DNA of 64,000 nucleotides from assembly GCF_013839445.1 (NCBI RefSeq), contig NZ_JACDIT010000005.1:186001-250000 (forward strand), in the 5' to 3' direction. The notes under the pieces are model-generated. The model was not told the origin of the DNA, did not search any database, and saw only the letters and a program-made list of their open reading frames with translations. Below, piece by piece: positions 28,288 to 38,258 of the stretch. How positions within the stretch are numbered: position 1 is the stretch's first letter; every line of letters begins with the position of its first letter. The translations under genes and the position numbers were made by a program. This DNA comes from Chthonobacter albigriseus (GTDB taxonomy: Bacteria > Pseudomonadota > Alphaproteobacteria > Rhizobiales > Pleomorphomonadaceae).

Positions 28288-29160
28288 ATGTCCACGCGCG
28301 AAACCCGGGCGGTCGGCCGCCTGCTCGTCGCTCCGTCGGTGATCCTCCTGTTCCTGTGGATGATCGTGCCGCTGGCGCTGACGATCTACTTCTCGCTCCT
28401 GCGCTACGACCTGCTCAACCCGGGCATGGAAACCTTCGCCGGGCTGGACAACTACTACTGGTTCCTGACCGACCCGGCCTTCTCCACGGCGCTCGCCAAC
28501 ACGCTGATGCTGGTCGGCGCGGTACTGGTGATCACTGTTGTCGGCGGCACGCTGTTCGCGCTGCTGCTGGACCAGCCGGTGTTCGGCCAGAAGGTGCTGC
28601 GGCTGATGGTGATCGCGCCGTTCTTCGTGATGCCGACGGTGAGCGCGCTGGTCTGGAAGAACCTCCTGATGCACCCGGTGAGCGGGTTGTTCGCCTGGAT
28701 CGCGAACTCGTTGGGCCTGACGCCGGTGGACTGGTTCGCCGAGGTGCCGCTGCTGTCGGTGATCCTGATCGTCGCCTGGCAGTGGTTGCCGTTCGCCACG
28801 CTGATCTTGCTCACCGCGCTGCAGTCGCTCGACGAGGAGCAGAAGGAGGCGGCGGAGATGGACGGCGCTGGAGCGATCCCCTTCTTCTTCTACATCGTGC
28901 TGCCGCATCTCGCCCGGCCGATCACGGTGGTGATCCTGATCGAGACGATCTTCCTCCTCACCGTGTTCGCCGAGATCTTCGTGACGACCGGCGGCGGGCC
29001 GGGCCTGCAGACGACCAACATCGCCTTCCTCGTCTATGCGCAGGCGCTGCTGCAGTACGACGTGGGCGGAGCCTCGGCCGGCGGCATCGTCGCGGTGGTG
29101 CTCGCCAACATCGTCGCCTTCTTCCTCGTCCGGATCATCGGCAAGAACCTGGAGGCCTGA
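28288..29160 (+). CDS. smoF: Polyol ABC transporter permease
   Basis: 290 residues with about six TM segments; MalF-like binding-protein-dependent permease. The cytoplasmic EAA loop, where the ATPase docks, is [20 protein letters not shown]. It forms a heterodimer with the permease encoded two bases later. Its ATG lies after the double hairpin region, and the short gap to the second permease indicates one transcript. Confidence 0.87.
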   Translation: MSTRETRAVGRLLVAPSVILLFLWMIVPLALTIYFSLLRYDLLNPGMETFAGLDNYYWFLTDPAFSTALANTLMLVGAVLVITVVGGTLFALLLDQPVFGQKVLRLMVIAPFFVMPTVSALVWKNLLMHPVSGLFAWIANSLGLTPVDWFAEVPLLSVILIVAWQWLPFATLILLTALQSLDEEQKEAAEMDGAGAIPFFFYIVLPHLARPITVVILIETIFLLTVFAEIFVTTGGGPGLQTTNIAFLVYAQALLQYDVGGASAGGIVAVVLANIVAFFLVRIIGKNLEA

Positions 29161-29162
29161 CG

Positions 29163-29993
29163 ATGGCGCGCAAGCAGACCCTCACCAAGCGGATCTCGGT
29201 CACGGCGCTGGCGTGGCTGTTCAGCGGGGCGATCTTCTTTCCGATCTACTGGATGGTGATCACCAGCTTCAAGACGGAGCTCGCCGCCTTCTCGACGCCG
29301 CCGACATTCCTGTTCTTCGACTGGACAATCGAGAACTACGAGACGGTGCAGACGCGCAGCAACTACCTGCACCACGCCATGAACTCGGTGATCCTGGCCG
29401 GCGGGTCGACGCTTCTGGCGCTCCTGATCGCGATCCCAGCAGCCTGGGCGATGGCCTTCGCGCCGACCGACCGGACGCGCGGCACGCTGCTCTGGATGCT
29501 CTCCACCAAGATGATGCCACCGGTCGGCGTGCTGGTGCCGATCTACCTGATCTACCGCGACTTCGGGCTGCTCGACAGCCGCATCGGCCTCGTCATCCTG
29601 CTCTGCCTCGGCAACCTGCCGATCGTGATCTGGATGCTGTTCACCTACTTCAAGGAGATCCCCAAGGACATCCTGGAAGCGGCCCGCATGGACGGGGCGA
29701 CGGTGACCAAGGAGATCATCTACGTCCTGGCGCCGATGTCGCTGCCGGGGATCGCCTCCACGCTGCTTCTCAACGTGATCCTCGCCTGGAACGAGGCGTT
29801 CTGGACGCTCAACCTCACCACTTCGGACGCGGCGCCGCTGACAACCTTCATCGCGTCCTACTCCAGCCCGGAAGGGCTGTTCTGGGCCAAGCTGTCGGCC
29901 GCCTCCACCCTCGCCATCGCCCCCATCCTGATCATCGGCTGGTTGAGCCAGCGGCAACTCGTCCGCGGTCTCACCTTCGGCGCCGTGAAGTGA
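29163..29993 (+). CDS. smoG: Polyol ABC transporter permease
   Basis: 276 residues with about six TM segments; MalG-like. EAA loop is [20 protein letters not shown], and the start ([16 protein letters not shown]) is typical for polyol/trehalose-type second permeases. The ATG at 29163 follows the smoF stop by two bases. The frame is open upstream over smoF, but that is coincidental. Confidence 0.87.
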   Translation: MARKQTLTKRISVTALAWLFSGAIFFPIYWMVITSFKTELAAFSTPPTFLFFDWTIENYETVQTRSNYLHHAMNSVILAGGSTLLALLIAIPAAWAMAFAPTDRTRGTLLWMLSTKMMPPVGVLVPIYLIYRDFGLLDSRIGLVILLCLGNLPIVIWMLFTYFKEIPKDILEAARMDGATVTKEIIYVLAPMSLPGIASTLLLNVILAWNEAFWTLNLTTSDAAPLTTFIASYSSPEGLFWAKLSAASTLAIAPILIIGWLSQRQLVRGLTFGAVK

Positions 29994-30001
29994 GAACTCC
30001 C

Positions 30002-30999
<998 letters not shown>

Positions 31000-31003
<4 letters not shown>

Positions 31004-31770
31004 AACTCAAGGACAAGGTGGCCGTGGTCACCGGCGGCGCGCGCGGCATCGGCCGGGCGATCGTGGAGCGCTACGTCGCCGAAGGCGCGATCGTGGCGAT
31101 CGCCGACGTGCTGACGGCGGATGCCGAGGCGCTGGCGGCCATGCTGGGCGACCGGGCCTTCGCGGTGCACCTGGATGTCACCTCGACGGCCAGCATCGAG
31201 GCGATGGTGGCGGCCGTGACGGATCGGGCCGGCGGCATCGACATCCTCGTCAACAACGCCGCGATCTTCGATATGGGGCCGCTGCTGGATGTGACGGAGA
31301 AGAGCTGGGACAGCCAATTCGCGGTCAACACCAAGGGCCTTTTCTTCACCCTGCAGGCGGTCGCCCGGCAGATGGTCGCCCAGGGCCGCGGCGGCAAGAT
31401 CGTCAACTTCGCTTCTCAGGCGGGGCGGCGGGGCGAGGCGCTGGTTGCGGTCTACTGCGCATCGAAGGCGGCGGTGATCTCGATCACCCAGTCGGCGGGT
31501 CTGGCGCTCATCCAGCACGGCATCAACGTCAACGGCATCGCGCCGGGCGTTGTGGACACGCCGATGTGGGACCACGTCGACAGCCTGTTCGCGCGCTACG
31601 AAAACCGGCCGCTCGGCGAGAAGAAGCGGCTGGTGGGAGAGGCCGTCCCCTTCGGGCGCATGGGCCTGCCGGAGGACCACGCGGGCGCGGCGGTTTTCCT
31701 GGCCTCCAGCGACGCCGACTACGTGGTGGCGCAGACCCTCAACGTCGACGGCGGCAACTGGATGAGCTGA
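31000..31770 (+). CDS. smoS: Sorbitol dehydrogenase (SDR)
   Basis: 256 residues, classical short-chain dehydrogenase: cofactor motif TGGARGIG at 11-18, Asp36 after the second strand (NAD preference), NNAA at 85-88 and catalytic Ser139, Tyr152, Lys156 (SQAG...YCASK). The segment [20 protein letters not shown] and the C-terminal VDGGNWMS are those of the NAD-dependent sorbitol dehydrogenase SmoS of Rhodobacter, which oxidises D-sorbitol to fructose. Overlap with the ATPase gene supports import-coupled catabolism. Confidence 0.87.
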
Positions 31771-31810
31771 CCGCCGCAAGAGAACTGACAGGCAGCTTCG
31801 GGAGGCAGAC

Positions 31811-32584
31811 ATGTATCTGGAAAAGTTCAGGGTACCGGGCCGCGTGGCGCTGGTGACGGGTGGCGGACGGGCGATCGGTCTCGGCTGCGTGGAAGCGCTG
31901 TCGGAGGCGGGCGCCAAGGTGGTGATCGCCGACTTCGACGCGGCGACGGCCGAAGCCGGCCGCGACGCGATGAAGGCCAAGGGCTACGACGTCGAGATCG
32001 CGATCATGGACGTGACCAAGCCCGACCAGGTGACGGCGGTGGCCGACGACGTGTTCGCCCGGCATGGCCGTATCGACATCGTGGTCAACAACGCCGGCAT
32101 CGCCCGCTCGGAGACCCCCGCGGAAACGGTGACGGACGAGCACTGGCTCAACGTCATCGACGTGAACCTCAACGGGGTGTTCTGGTGCTGCCGGGCGTTC
32201 GGCAGGCACATGCTGAAGCAGAACTCCGGCTCGATCGTGAACATCGGATCGATGTCCGGCTTCATCGTGAACAAGCCGCAGGAGCAGAGTTACTACAACG
32301 CCTCCAAGGCCGGCGTGCACCACCTCACCAAGTCGCTCGCCGCCGAATGGGGCGCGCGGGGCGTGCGCGTCAACGCCGTCGCGCCGACCTATATCGCCAC
32401 GCCGCTCAACGAGTTCGTCAAGTCCAAGCCGGAGATGTACAAGGCCTGGCTCGACGGAACGCCGATGGCGCGCCTCGGCGAAATCGAGGAGATCGCCTCC
32501 GTCGTTTTGTTCCTCGCTTCCGACGCGGCAAGCCTGATGACGGGCTCCATCGTGCTGGTCGACGGCGGCTACACCTGCTGGTGA
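31811..32584 (+). CDS. Short-chain dehydrogenase, probable second polyol dehydrogenase
   Basis: 257 residues. TGGGRAIG at 16-23, Asp41 for NAD binding, NNAG at 93-96 and active-site residues Ser147/149, Tyr162, Lys166. It is a different subfamily from the preceding dehydrogenase; galactitol-, xylitol- or arabinitol-type polyols are candidate substrates, but none can be chosen. A GGGAGG site precedes the ATG, and it lies 40 bases after smoS, so it is probably the last gene of the polyol operon. Confidence 0.8.
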   Translation: MYLEKFRVPGRVALVTGGGRAIGLGCVEALSEAGAKVVIADFDAATAEAGRDAMKAKGYDVEIAIMDVTKPDQVTAVADDVFARHGRIDIVVNNAGIARSETPAETVTDEHWLNVIDVNLNGVFWCCRAFGRHMLKQNSGSIVNIGSMSGFIVNKPQEQSYYNASKAGVHHLTKSLAAEWGARGVRVNAVAPTYIATPLNEFVKSKPEMYKAWLDGTPMARLGEIEEIASVVLFLASDAASLMTGSIVLVDGGYTCW

Positions 32585-32647
32585 TGCAGGGAACCTCACG
32601 GGCTTTCCGGACTTTTGGGGCATCCCCCAAGAGACGGAGCGCCCGTG

Positions 32648-33511
32648 ATGACCGACGAGAAGCGACCCCAGCCGCCGCAGCCGGAACAGAGCCAGCAGCC
32701 ACCGGGTACGACCGATGCGATGACGCCGCGGCCGGACCACGGCGAAGAGACGTACAAGGGTTCCGGCAAGCTCGCAGGCAAGGCGGTGCTCATCACGGGC
32801 GGCGACAGCGGTATCGGGCGCGCGGTGGCGATCGCCTTCGCGCGCGAGGGTGCCGACCTCGTGATCTCTTACCTCAACGAACACGATGACGCCCAGGAGA
32901 CCGCCCGCTGGGTGGAGAAGGCCGGGCGCCGCGCGGTGACCGTCGCCGGCGATGTCTCGGAGGAGGCGAACTGCCGGGAGCTGGTGGAGCGCACGCGTGC
33001 GGAATTCGGCAAGATCGACATCCTCGTCAACAACGCCGCCTTCCAGCGCACGCACGAGAAGCTGGAGGAGATCAGCGCGGAGGAGTGGGACCTCACCTTC
33101 CGCACCAACATCCACAGCATGTTCTACCTCTCCAAGGCCGCGGTGCCGCACATGGCGCCGGGCAGCGCGATCGTGAACACAACCTCGATCAACTCGAAGG
33201 ACCCGTCGCCGAATCTCCTGGCCTACGCGACGACGAAGGGTGCGATCGCCAACTTCACCGTCGGCCTTTCCGGGCTGCTGGCCGACCGCGGCATCCGCGT
33301 CAACGCGGTGGCGCCGGGCCCGATATGGACGCCGCTCATTCCCTCGACGATGCCGACGGAGAAGGTGAAGAGCTTCGGGGAGAACACGCCGCTCGGCCGC
33401 GCTGGCCAGCCGGCGGAACTTGCCGCGGCCTTCGTGCTGCTCGCCTCCGACGACGGCAGCTACATCACCGGGGCAGTGCTGCCGGTGACCGGCGGACGAC
33501 CGATGCTCTGA
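32648..33511 (+). CDS. SDR oxidoreductase, YghA/GSP39-like
   Basis: 287 residues. The first ~40 residues are Pro/Gln-rich (QPEQSQQPPGTTDAMTPRPD) and precede a classical SDR core (TGGDSGIG at 50-57, LVNNAA, TTSINSKDP, YATTKGA). This N-terminal extension and core are typical of YghA and general-stress-protein-39 type dehydrogenases, whose substrates are poorly known. It is 63 bases after the polyol operon but closes with its own hairpin, so it may be separate. The ATG at 32648 was preferred to upstream starts. Confidence 0.82.
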   Translation: MTDEKRPQPPQPEQSQQPPGTTDAMTPRPDHGEETYKGSGKLAGKAVLITGGDSGIGRAVAIAFAREGADLVISYLNEHDDAQETARWVEKAGRRAVTVAGDVSEEANCRELVERTRAEFGKIDILVNNAAFQRTHEKLEEISAEEWDLTFRTNIHSMFYLSKAAVPHMAPGSAIVNTTSINSKDPSPNLLAYATTKGAIANFTVGLSGLLADRGIRVNAVAPGPIWTPLIPSTMPTEKVKSFGENTPLGRAGQPAELAAAFVLLASDDGSYITGAVLPVTGGRPML

Positions 33512-33519
33512 GGTCTGCG

Positions 33520-33547
33520 GCGCCGGTGGGGACCACACCACCGGCGC
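33520..33547. terminator. Hairpin between convergent genes
   Basis: GCGCCGGTGG (33520-33529) and CCACCGGCGC (33538-33547) form a perfect 10-bp stem with an 8-base loop, placed exactly between the converging SDR and small membrane protein genes. No T-tract. Confidence 0.55.
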
Positions 33548-33553
33548 ATCGTC

Positions 33554-33889
33554 TCAGGCGAAGAGGAGCAGGGCCGCGAACAGGCCGACGATGCAGATCA
33601 CCGCGCAGATCATCAGCGTCGGGCCGGCGTTCGGGTTGGCCAGCCCGTAACCTTCACCGGCGATGGTTCGACCCGACTCGTCGGAGGTGGCGGGTGCCGT
33701 GATGCCGGACCGGCGGACCTCGTGGGACGCGGCCTCGCGCACCGCCGCGGAAGAGGGCGGGGCGCCGGCGGCCTCGTCGTCGGTGCCGAGCGGGGAGGCG
33801 GCCGGATCGGGGGAGCCGACCTTTGCCCCAGTTCGGCCGCGGTCGATCTCATGGCGCAGGCGCGACGTCGTTTCCACGGGTTTGGCCAT
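33554..33889 (-). CDS. Small tail-anchored protein of unknown function
   Basis: 111 residues. The first 85 are polar and disorder-prone (KPVETTSRLRHEIDRGRTG, then Ala/Pro/Ser-rich), and the last ~20 form a single hydrophobic helix (TLMICAVICIVGLFAALLLF), so the protein would be anchored by its C-terminus with the bulk in the cytoplasm. GGAGAG precedes the ATG. No family recognised. Confidence 0.65.
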   Translation of the reverse strand: MAKPVETTSRLRHEIDRGRTGAKVGSPDPAASPLGTDDEAAGAPPSSAAVREAASHEVRRSGITAPATSDESGRTIAGEGYGLANPNAGPTLMICAVICIVGLFAALLLFA

Positions 33890-34049
33890 GTCGGCTCTCC
33901 TTGTTCGGCGAGAGGTCAACGGCGCAGCCGTGCGCTTGTTCCGACAGACGGTGCAAGCGCGGGGCATTGCATCAAATCGTCGGAACCGCGGGAACCGGTG
34001 ACTAACGGGTCCGAGCGCATGATCGCTGCCGAGAACGGGGCAACGTGTC

Positions 34050-34448
34050 ATGTCGATCACCGCGGTCAGGACGTCACTTTCCGGGATGATGGCCGCGGGC
34101 AAGCGGCTGGAGGCCGCCGCGTCGAACATCGCCAACCTGCGCACCACCGGCCCGACGCCCGACGACGCGGGAGAAACGTCGGCCTATCGACCGGTGGCGG
34201 TGGCGCAGGCGGATACTTTCGGAGGCGGGGTTTCCGCGACGCTGGTGGCGCGGAACCCGGCATTCGAGCTGCAGTATTCTCCCGACGATCCCGCCGCCGA
34301 CGAGGCCGGGATGGTCGCCGCGCCGGCCGTGGATCTCGCCAGCGAAATGGTCGACGTGCTGCAGGCGCGGATCGGCTATGCGGCTTCCGCTAAGGTGATG
34401 AAGGTCGCCAACGAGATGACGCGCACCGCGATCGACACGCTCGCCTGA
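34050..34448 (+). CDS. FlgC-like flagellar rod protein, orphan
   Basis: 132 residues with the FlgC layout: an N-terminal helix and motif AAASNIANLRT (usual: AANNIANVNT), a short middle with LQYSPDDPAADEAGMV, and the C-terminal rod signature VDLASEMVDVLQARIGYAAS. FlgC normally sits between flgB and fliE; here no flagellar gene is near. It may be a second rod protein or a diverged copy. The signature is good but the context is unusual, so the role is uncertain. Confidence 0.75.
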   Translation: MSITAVRTSLSGMMAAGKRLEAAASNIANLRTTGPTPDDAGETSAYRPVAVAQADTFGGGVSATLVARNPAFELQYSPDDPAADEAGMVAAPAVDLASEMVDVLQARIGYAASAKVMKVANEMTRTAIDTLA

Positions 34449-34462
34449 CGCAGGGCCGAGGC

Positions 34463-34690
34463 CTACTCTCCCTCCACCTTCACGGTCGGAACCTCGACGG
34501 TCCTCTTCTCCGTGGTCACTTCCACGTCGCGCACGCCGACGTCGATGTCGGGGAGCTTGCCGGTGTCCTCCACGCTGACGTTGACGTCCGGCAGCCGTCC
34601 GGCGTCGTTGACACGGATGTCGAGGACGAACCAGGCGCCCACGGCGACCAGGGCGAGAAGAACAAGGGTGAAGAGGGTGCCTGCGCGCAT
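34463..34690 (-). CDS. Small membrane protein with acidic repeat tail
   Basis: 75 residues. A single N-terminal TM helix (AGTLFTLVLLALVAVGAWFVL) is followed by a periplasmic tail with a short repeat: GRLPDVNVSVEDT and GKLPDIDVGVRDV, then a TVEVPTVKV ending. The ATG is preceded by GGAGAAAAC. Such short proteins are common in Rhizobiales but uncharacterised. Confidence 0.7.
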   Translation of the reverse strand: MRAGTLFTLVLLALVAVGAWFVLDIRVNDAGRLPDVNVSVEDTGKLPDIDVGVRDVEVTTEKRTVEVPTVKVEGE

Positions 34691-34813
34691 CGTGTTTTCT
34701 CCATCAGAAAGGATCTGTCGGAGAACGTCGGGCAGGGGTGTCCGTTCCGATGGAACCGCGAAGCCTGGTAAACGCAAACGGGTGCGGTGCAGTGAGGCCG
34801 CAGGAGGACCGGC

Positions 34814-35047
34814 TCAGTGCTCCTGATCTTCCTTGTCGAGACCGCAGCTCCATTCCGGCATGTACTCGCCATAGCCGTCGGGAGCGAGGATTTCGGAGAG
34901 ATCGCCGTGCCGATGCTTCAGGCGGGCGACTTTCTTGGCGGTTTGCAGCGCTTCGTCCCGGTCGCCGCAGGGAATCTCGCACATATCGTCCGCGCGAACG
35001 ATCCAGCGGTCGGGCAACTCGTCGACGTAGTAGCGATGAACCGGCAT
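34814..35047 (-). CDS. Small soluble protein, DUF2188-like (copy 1)
   Basis: 77 residues, MPVHRYYVDELPDRWIVRAD followed by a helix ALQTAKKVARLKHRHG. The strand-strand-helix pattern with an aromatic D-x-W resembles the DUF2188 family, whose members are short and often stress-linked. It shares the layout of the protein at 35337. Function unknown. ATG at 35047 preferred over a longer frame. Confidence 0.6.
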   Translation of the reverse strand: MPVHRYYVDELPDRWIVRADDMCEIPCGDRDEALQTAKKVARLKHRHGDLSEILAPDGYGEYMPEWSCGLDKEDQEH

Positions 35048-35336
35048 CCGCGCCTCGACCTCAGGGGTAAGGGAAGATGCGATCAGAATAGCTGACAGGG
35101 AAGTTTGTGCGATGCACAAGAATGTCGCACCCGTATGACGACGTCAGCGGTGTTGCAGCTGGGCATCATCCGTGCCACGGCCCGCCGCACGGAGCCTCCG
35201 GAGGACGCTCCGCCGGCAAGCCGTGTCGGGACCTTCAACGGACCGTCGCGCGGACTGACAGACAATGCACAAGGCCTAGCCGGAGAAGATTAAGGAAGTC
35301 TGTGACGGACCCCGCCCATACTTGCTGGGGTCTGGA

Positions 35337-35579
35337 TCAGTCGGCCACGACATCCGCATCCGGACGGTCGGTGCCTTTGACCATCTCCGTGACCCACCGC
35401 CCCGCCGCGTCCTGGTAGAAGACCTGGACGTCGTCGCCGGGTTGATGCTGCTCGGCCGCTACCCGCCGGGCGGCATCGTAGGCGTCCTCTCGGCTGTCGA
35501 ACGTCTCGGAGAAGCTGTCGCCGAGCTTATAGGCCCAGCCGCCCATGTGCTCGACGATACGGTAGTGCAGATCGCCCAT
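35337..35579 (-). CDS. Small soluble protein, DUF2188-like (copy 2)
   Basis: 80 residues: MGDLHYRIVEHMGGWAYKLG, helix DAYDAARRVAAEQHQPG, then VQVFYQDAAGRWVTEMVKG. Like the protein at 34814 it has the short beta-beta-helix-beta plan with an exposed Trp and may be a distant paralogue. It is monocistronic as far as can be seen. Function unknown. Confidence 0.65.
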   Translation of the reverse strand: MGDLHYRIVEHMGGWAYKLGDSFSETFDSREDAYDAARRVAAEQHQPGDDVQVFYQDAAGRWVTEMVKGTDRPDADVVAD

Positions 35580-35702
35580 CAGCGCCTTCCTTGGTCGTTG
35601 TCGTTCGGAGGTCTGAGACTAGTCCGTCGGGCGCTTGGTGCCTATGCGGAGTTTCTCCGAGTTTCCGACAACGAGGCTGGCCGGCGCCGGGTTCCCAGCC
35701 GA

Positions 35703-38174
35703 TCAGAGGCGCGGCCGCGGGAGCTCGATCCCGTGCCTTGCCATCCAGCGCGCGCGGTCGTAGCTCGCCTCGCGGCCGACCTCGGCGATATAGGGGAGGG
35801 CGTCGGGCGGCAGCTTGTCGACGATCTTGCGGGTGTCCTTCAGGTCGATCCGCAGCATGGCGACCCGCAGATCGTGCATGAAGGAGGCGCGCGCGGCTTC
35901 GTAGTGGACGCGGCGGGCGGTGCTCCAGAACTCCAGGCGCGCGTAGATGGCTGCGGGTTCGTAGGGGGCGTTGCGCACGGACAGCGCCATCAGGCGCGCC
36001 ATGCGCTCGGGGTTGTCGGCGATCACGTTCTCCACCATCGCAAGACGAGCCCAGGCGTCGCCGTTGGTGGGGTTGCAGGCGAGGCTGTGGCGGAGCACGG
36101 CGCGGGTGTCGTCGAGCGCCTTGGCCCAGCGGTCGTAGTCCTTGGCTTCGTCCTGGAGCTGCAGGTGGGCGAGCTGGACGATCATGGCGGGGCGGGCGAC
36201 CGTCGGCCGGCACGAGGTGGTGCCAGCTTGCACGGCCCCGGCGGCGAACTCGGCGATCACCTCCGGCGGCACGAGGCTGTCGCGCCAGAGCGCGTCGGAG
36301 AGCTTGCGCAGGCTGGCGGTGCGGCCGTCCTCCAGGAAGCGGGTGCCGGCGTGCCAGGCCAGAAGCAGGCAAAGTGCGACGCCGATGGCCCGAGCGAGTG
36401 CGGTGAAGCGGGGAGGCGGCTTCGTCGGCGTTGGCACAGGCGCGGCGTCGGGCGCGGGGTCCGCGGTCTTGGGTGCTGGATCCGCAGGGGCCGGCGCCGG
36501 CTCCGGCTCCGGCCGCTTCGTGTCGGCGGCCGCGGTCGAAATCAGCGCGTCCAGGTCGGCATCGGTGATCGCGGTCCCGGAAGGGGCGGTTGGGGGATCC
36601 TGCGGGGAACGCTCGGCGGCGAGGCGGGCGGCTTCGGCCGCGGCGATCGCCCGGCGCGACACGTCGCGAACCGGCTTGGGCGTGCCGGGTGAGCGGGCGA
36701 CCGCCTTGCGCTCGTGCTCGGCGCGAAACCCCGTCTCGCCGAGGGCGGCGCCTGCGGTCGCGCCGAGTACGGCCGCGACGAAGACCGCCAGGCCGTGGAT
36801 CTGGAGCGAGAAGTCGACGAGGCTGTGAAGGGCGACCAGGACCGTCACCGACAGGCCCGTGGCGCCAGCCCAACGGTACCGTCGGCGAACGATCAGGCCG
36901 CGCACATAGGCCGCGCCCAGGCCGAGCACCACGGCCAGCGCGATCACCGGGAACATCCATCCGAGGCCGAGGCCGCCCTCCAGGAAGACGTTGTGGGCGC
37001 GGTTCCAGATGCCCGTGATGGGGCAGAGGATGGGGCGGATCGAGGGGAAGTAGACGTCGAAGGTGGCAAAACCGGTACCGAACGGGAGGTTGTCCTCCAC
37101 CGCGTCGGCGAGCACCGGGAAGACGCAGAAGCGCGGGTCGCTGGTGCCCTGGACCTGCATGCGCATGACGGCCCGGCCACCGAAGACCAGGAACACGAGG
37201 GCCAGGACGAACCACGAGATGGCCGAGCCGAACAGCCAGTGCCGACGCCTCTGCGGCAGCACGGTCTTCAGCGGCGGCGGCTTGCCGGATCCGATCTGGA
37301 GCAGCGGCAGAAGCACGGCGCAGGCGCCCACGGTGGCCGCGATGCCGCCGCGCGACAACGTGAGCAGCAGCGCCATCACGCTGACGACGAACGGGATGCA
37401 CTGGTAGGCGAACCGCTTTTCCGCTGCGCGCAATCGGTTGTGCGGCTCGAAGAAGCGGATTGCGAGGGATCGCCAGTCGATGTCGCGCGCGGCTACGGCG
37501 AGCAGGCCGATCTGCAGGACGACGGCCACGCCCAGCAGCGTGGCGGTGGTGTTTCGGTTCACGAACACCGAGGTGATGCTGTCGAGGTAGACGTATTTCG
37601 GGGAGGTCAGCACCAGCTTGGGCGTGAGGAAGCGCTGGACGAGGCCGAGCACGGCGAGCGCGGTGCCGAGCGTGGCGAGCGTGCGGAGGATGCGTTCCGC
37701 GGCTTCGTCCGTGCGGGCGAGGAGGAGCGCCATCAGGAAGACGGCAAAGGGCGCGGCGAGCGGGCCGATGCCGTCGAGGCTCTGCGCCGGGGCGATCGAG
37801 ACGGCCGGCGCGAGCGGTCCAAGATAGGGTGCGGCGTCCTGGAAGATCGCCGGCGCAAAGGCGCCGGACAACGCGGGTGCAGCCTGCCAGCCGATGTAGG
37901 CGGTGGCCAGCACGGCGACGAGGGCGGCGATGCGCCCCGTCCAGACGGCATGCGGATTCTCGCCGAGGCTGACGACCACGACGGCGGTGGCCACAGCGAT
38001 CAGCGTGGTGGAAAGGCCGAGCGCGACCGGTGTGACCGAGCCGAACGGGACGAGCGCCACGAGGACGACCGCGTAGAGCAGGTGGCGCAGGCGGGACGGC
38101 GGTTGGAGGGCTTCGGGCATCACTGAGGTACGGTGCGGGTCCATGGCCTCACCGGAAAAGATGCGAGGCGGCAT
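35703..38174 (-). CDS. O-antigen ligase/polymerase-family membrane protein with C-terminal soluble domain
   Basis: Up to 823 residues. Residues ~30-490 have about a dozen hydrophobic segments with a large loop carrying the Wzy_C-type motif (LTLSRGGIAATVGA and GIWNRAHNVFLEGGLGLG). A Pro/Ala-rich linker (~520-600) leads to one more TM and a helical, TPR-like soluble part (~640-823). It probably polymerises or transfers exopolysaccharide repeat units. Start is uncertain: ATGs at 38174, 38144 and 38120 are all possible; a weak AGAAG precedes the first. It ends a minus-strand group in the polysaccharide locus. Confidence 0.78.
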   Translation of the reverse strand: MPPRIFSGEAMDPHRTSVMPEALQPPSRLRHLLYAVVLVALVPFGSVTPVALGLSTTLIAVATAVVVVSLGENPHAVWTGRIAALVAVLATAYIGWQAAPALSGAFAPAIFQDAAPYLGPLAPAVSIAPAQSLDGIGPLAAPFAVFLMALLLARTDEAAERILRTLATLGTALAVLGLVQRFLTPKLVLTSPKYVYLDSITSVFVNRNTTATLLGVAVVLQIGLLAVAARDIDWRSLAIRFFEPHNRLRAAEKRFAYQCIPFVVSVMALLLTLSRGGIAATVGACAVLLPLLQIGSGKPPPLKTVLPQRRRHWLFGSAISWFVLALVFLVFGGRAVMRMQVQGTSDPRFCVFPVLADAVEDNLPFGTGFATFDVYFPSIRPILCPITGIWNRAHNVFLEGGLGLGWMFPVIALAVVLGLGAAYVRGLIVRRRYRWAGATGLSVTVLVALHSLVDFSLQIHGLAVFVAAVLGATAGAALGETGFRAEHERKAVARSPGTPKPVRDVSRRAIAAAEAARLAAERSPQDPPTAPSGTAITDADLDALISTAAADTKRPEPEPAPAPADPAPKTADPAPDAAPVPTPTKPPPRFTALARAIGVALCLLLAWHAGTRFLEDGRTASLRKLSDALWRDSLVPPEVIAEFAAGAVQAGTTSCRPTVARPAMIVQLAHLQLQDEAKDYDRWAKALDDTRAVLRHSLACNPTNGDAWARLAMVENVIADNPERMARLMALSVRNAPYEPAAIYARLEFWSTARRVHYEAARASFMHDLRVAMLRIDLKDTRKIVDKLPPDALPYIAEVGREASYDRARWMARHGIELPRPRL

Positions 38175-38258
38175 GGTGCATCTTCTAGTGTGGTTTCCCC
38201 CGCGAGGGAATCCGTCTCATCTCAAGACCAGCGGACCGCCCCGCCTGTGTCTCGGTGG

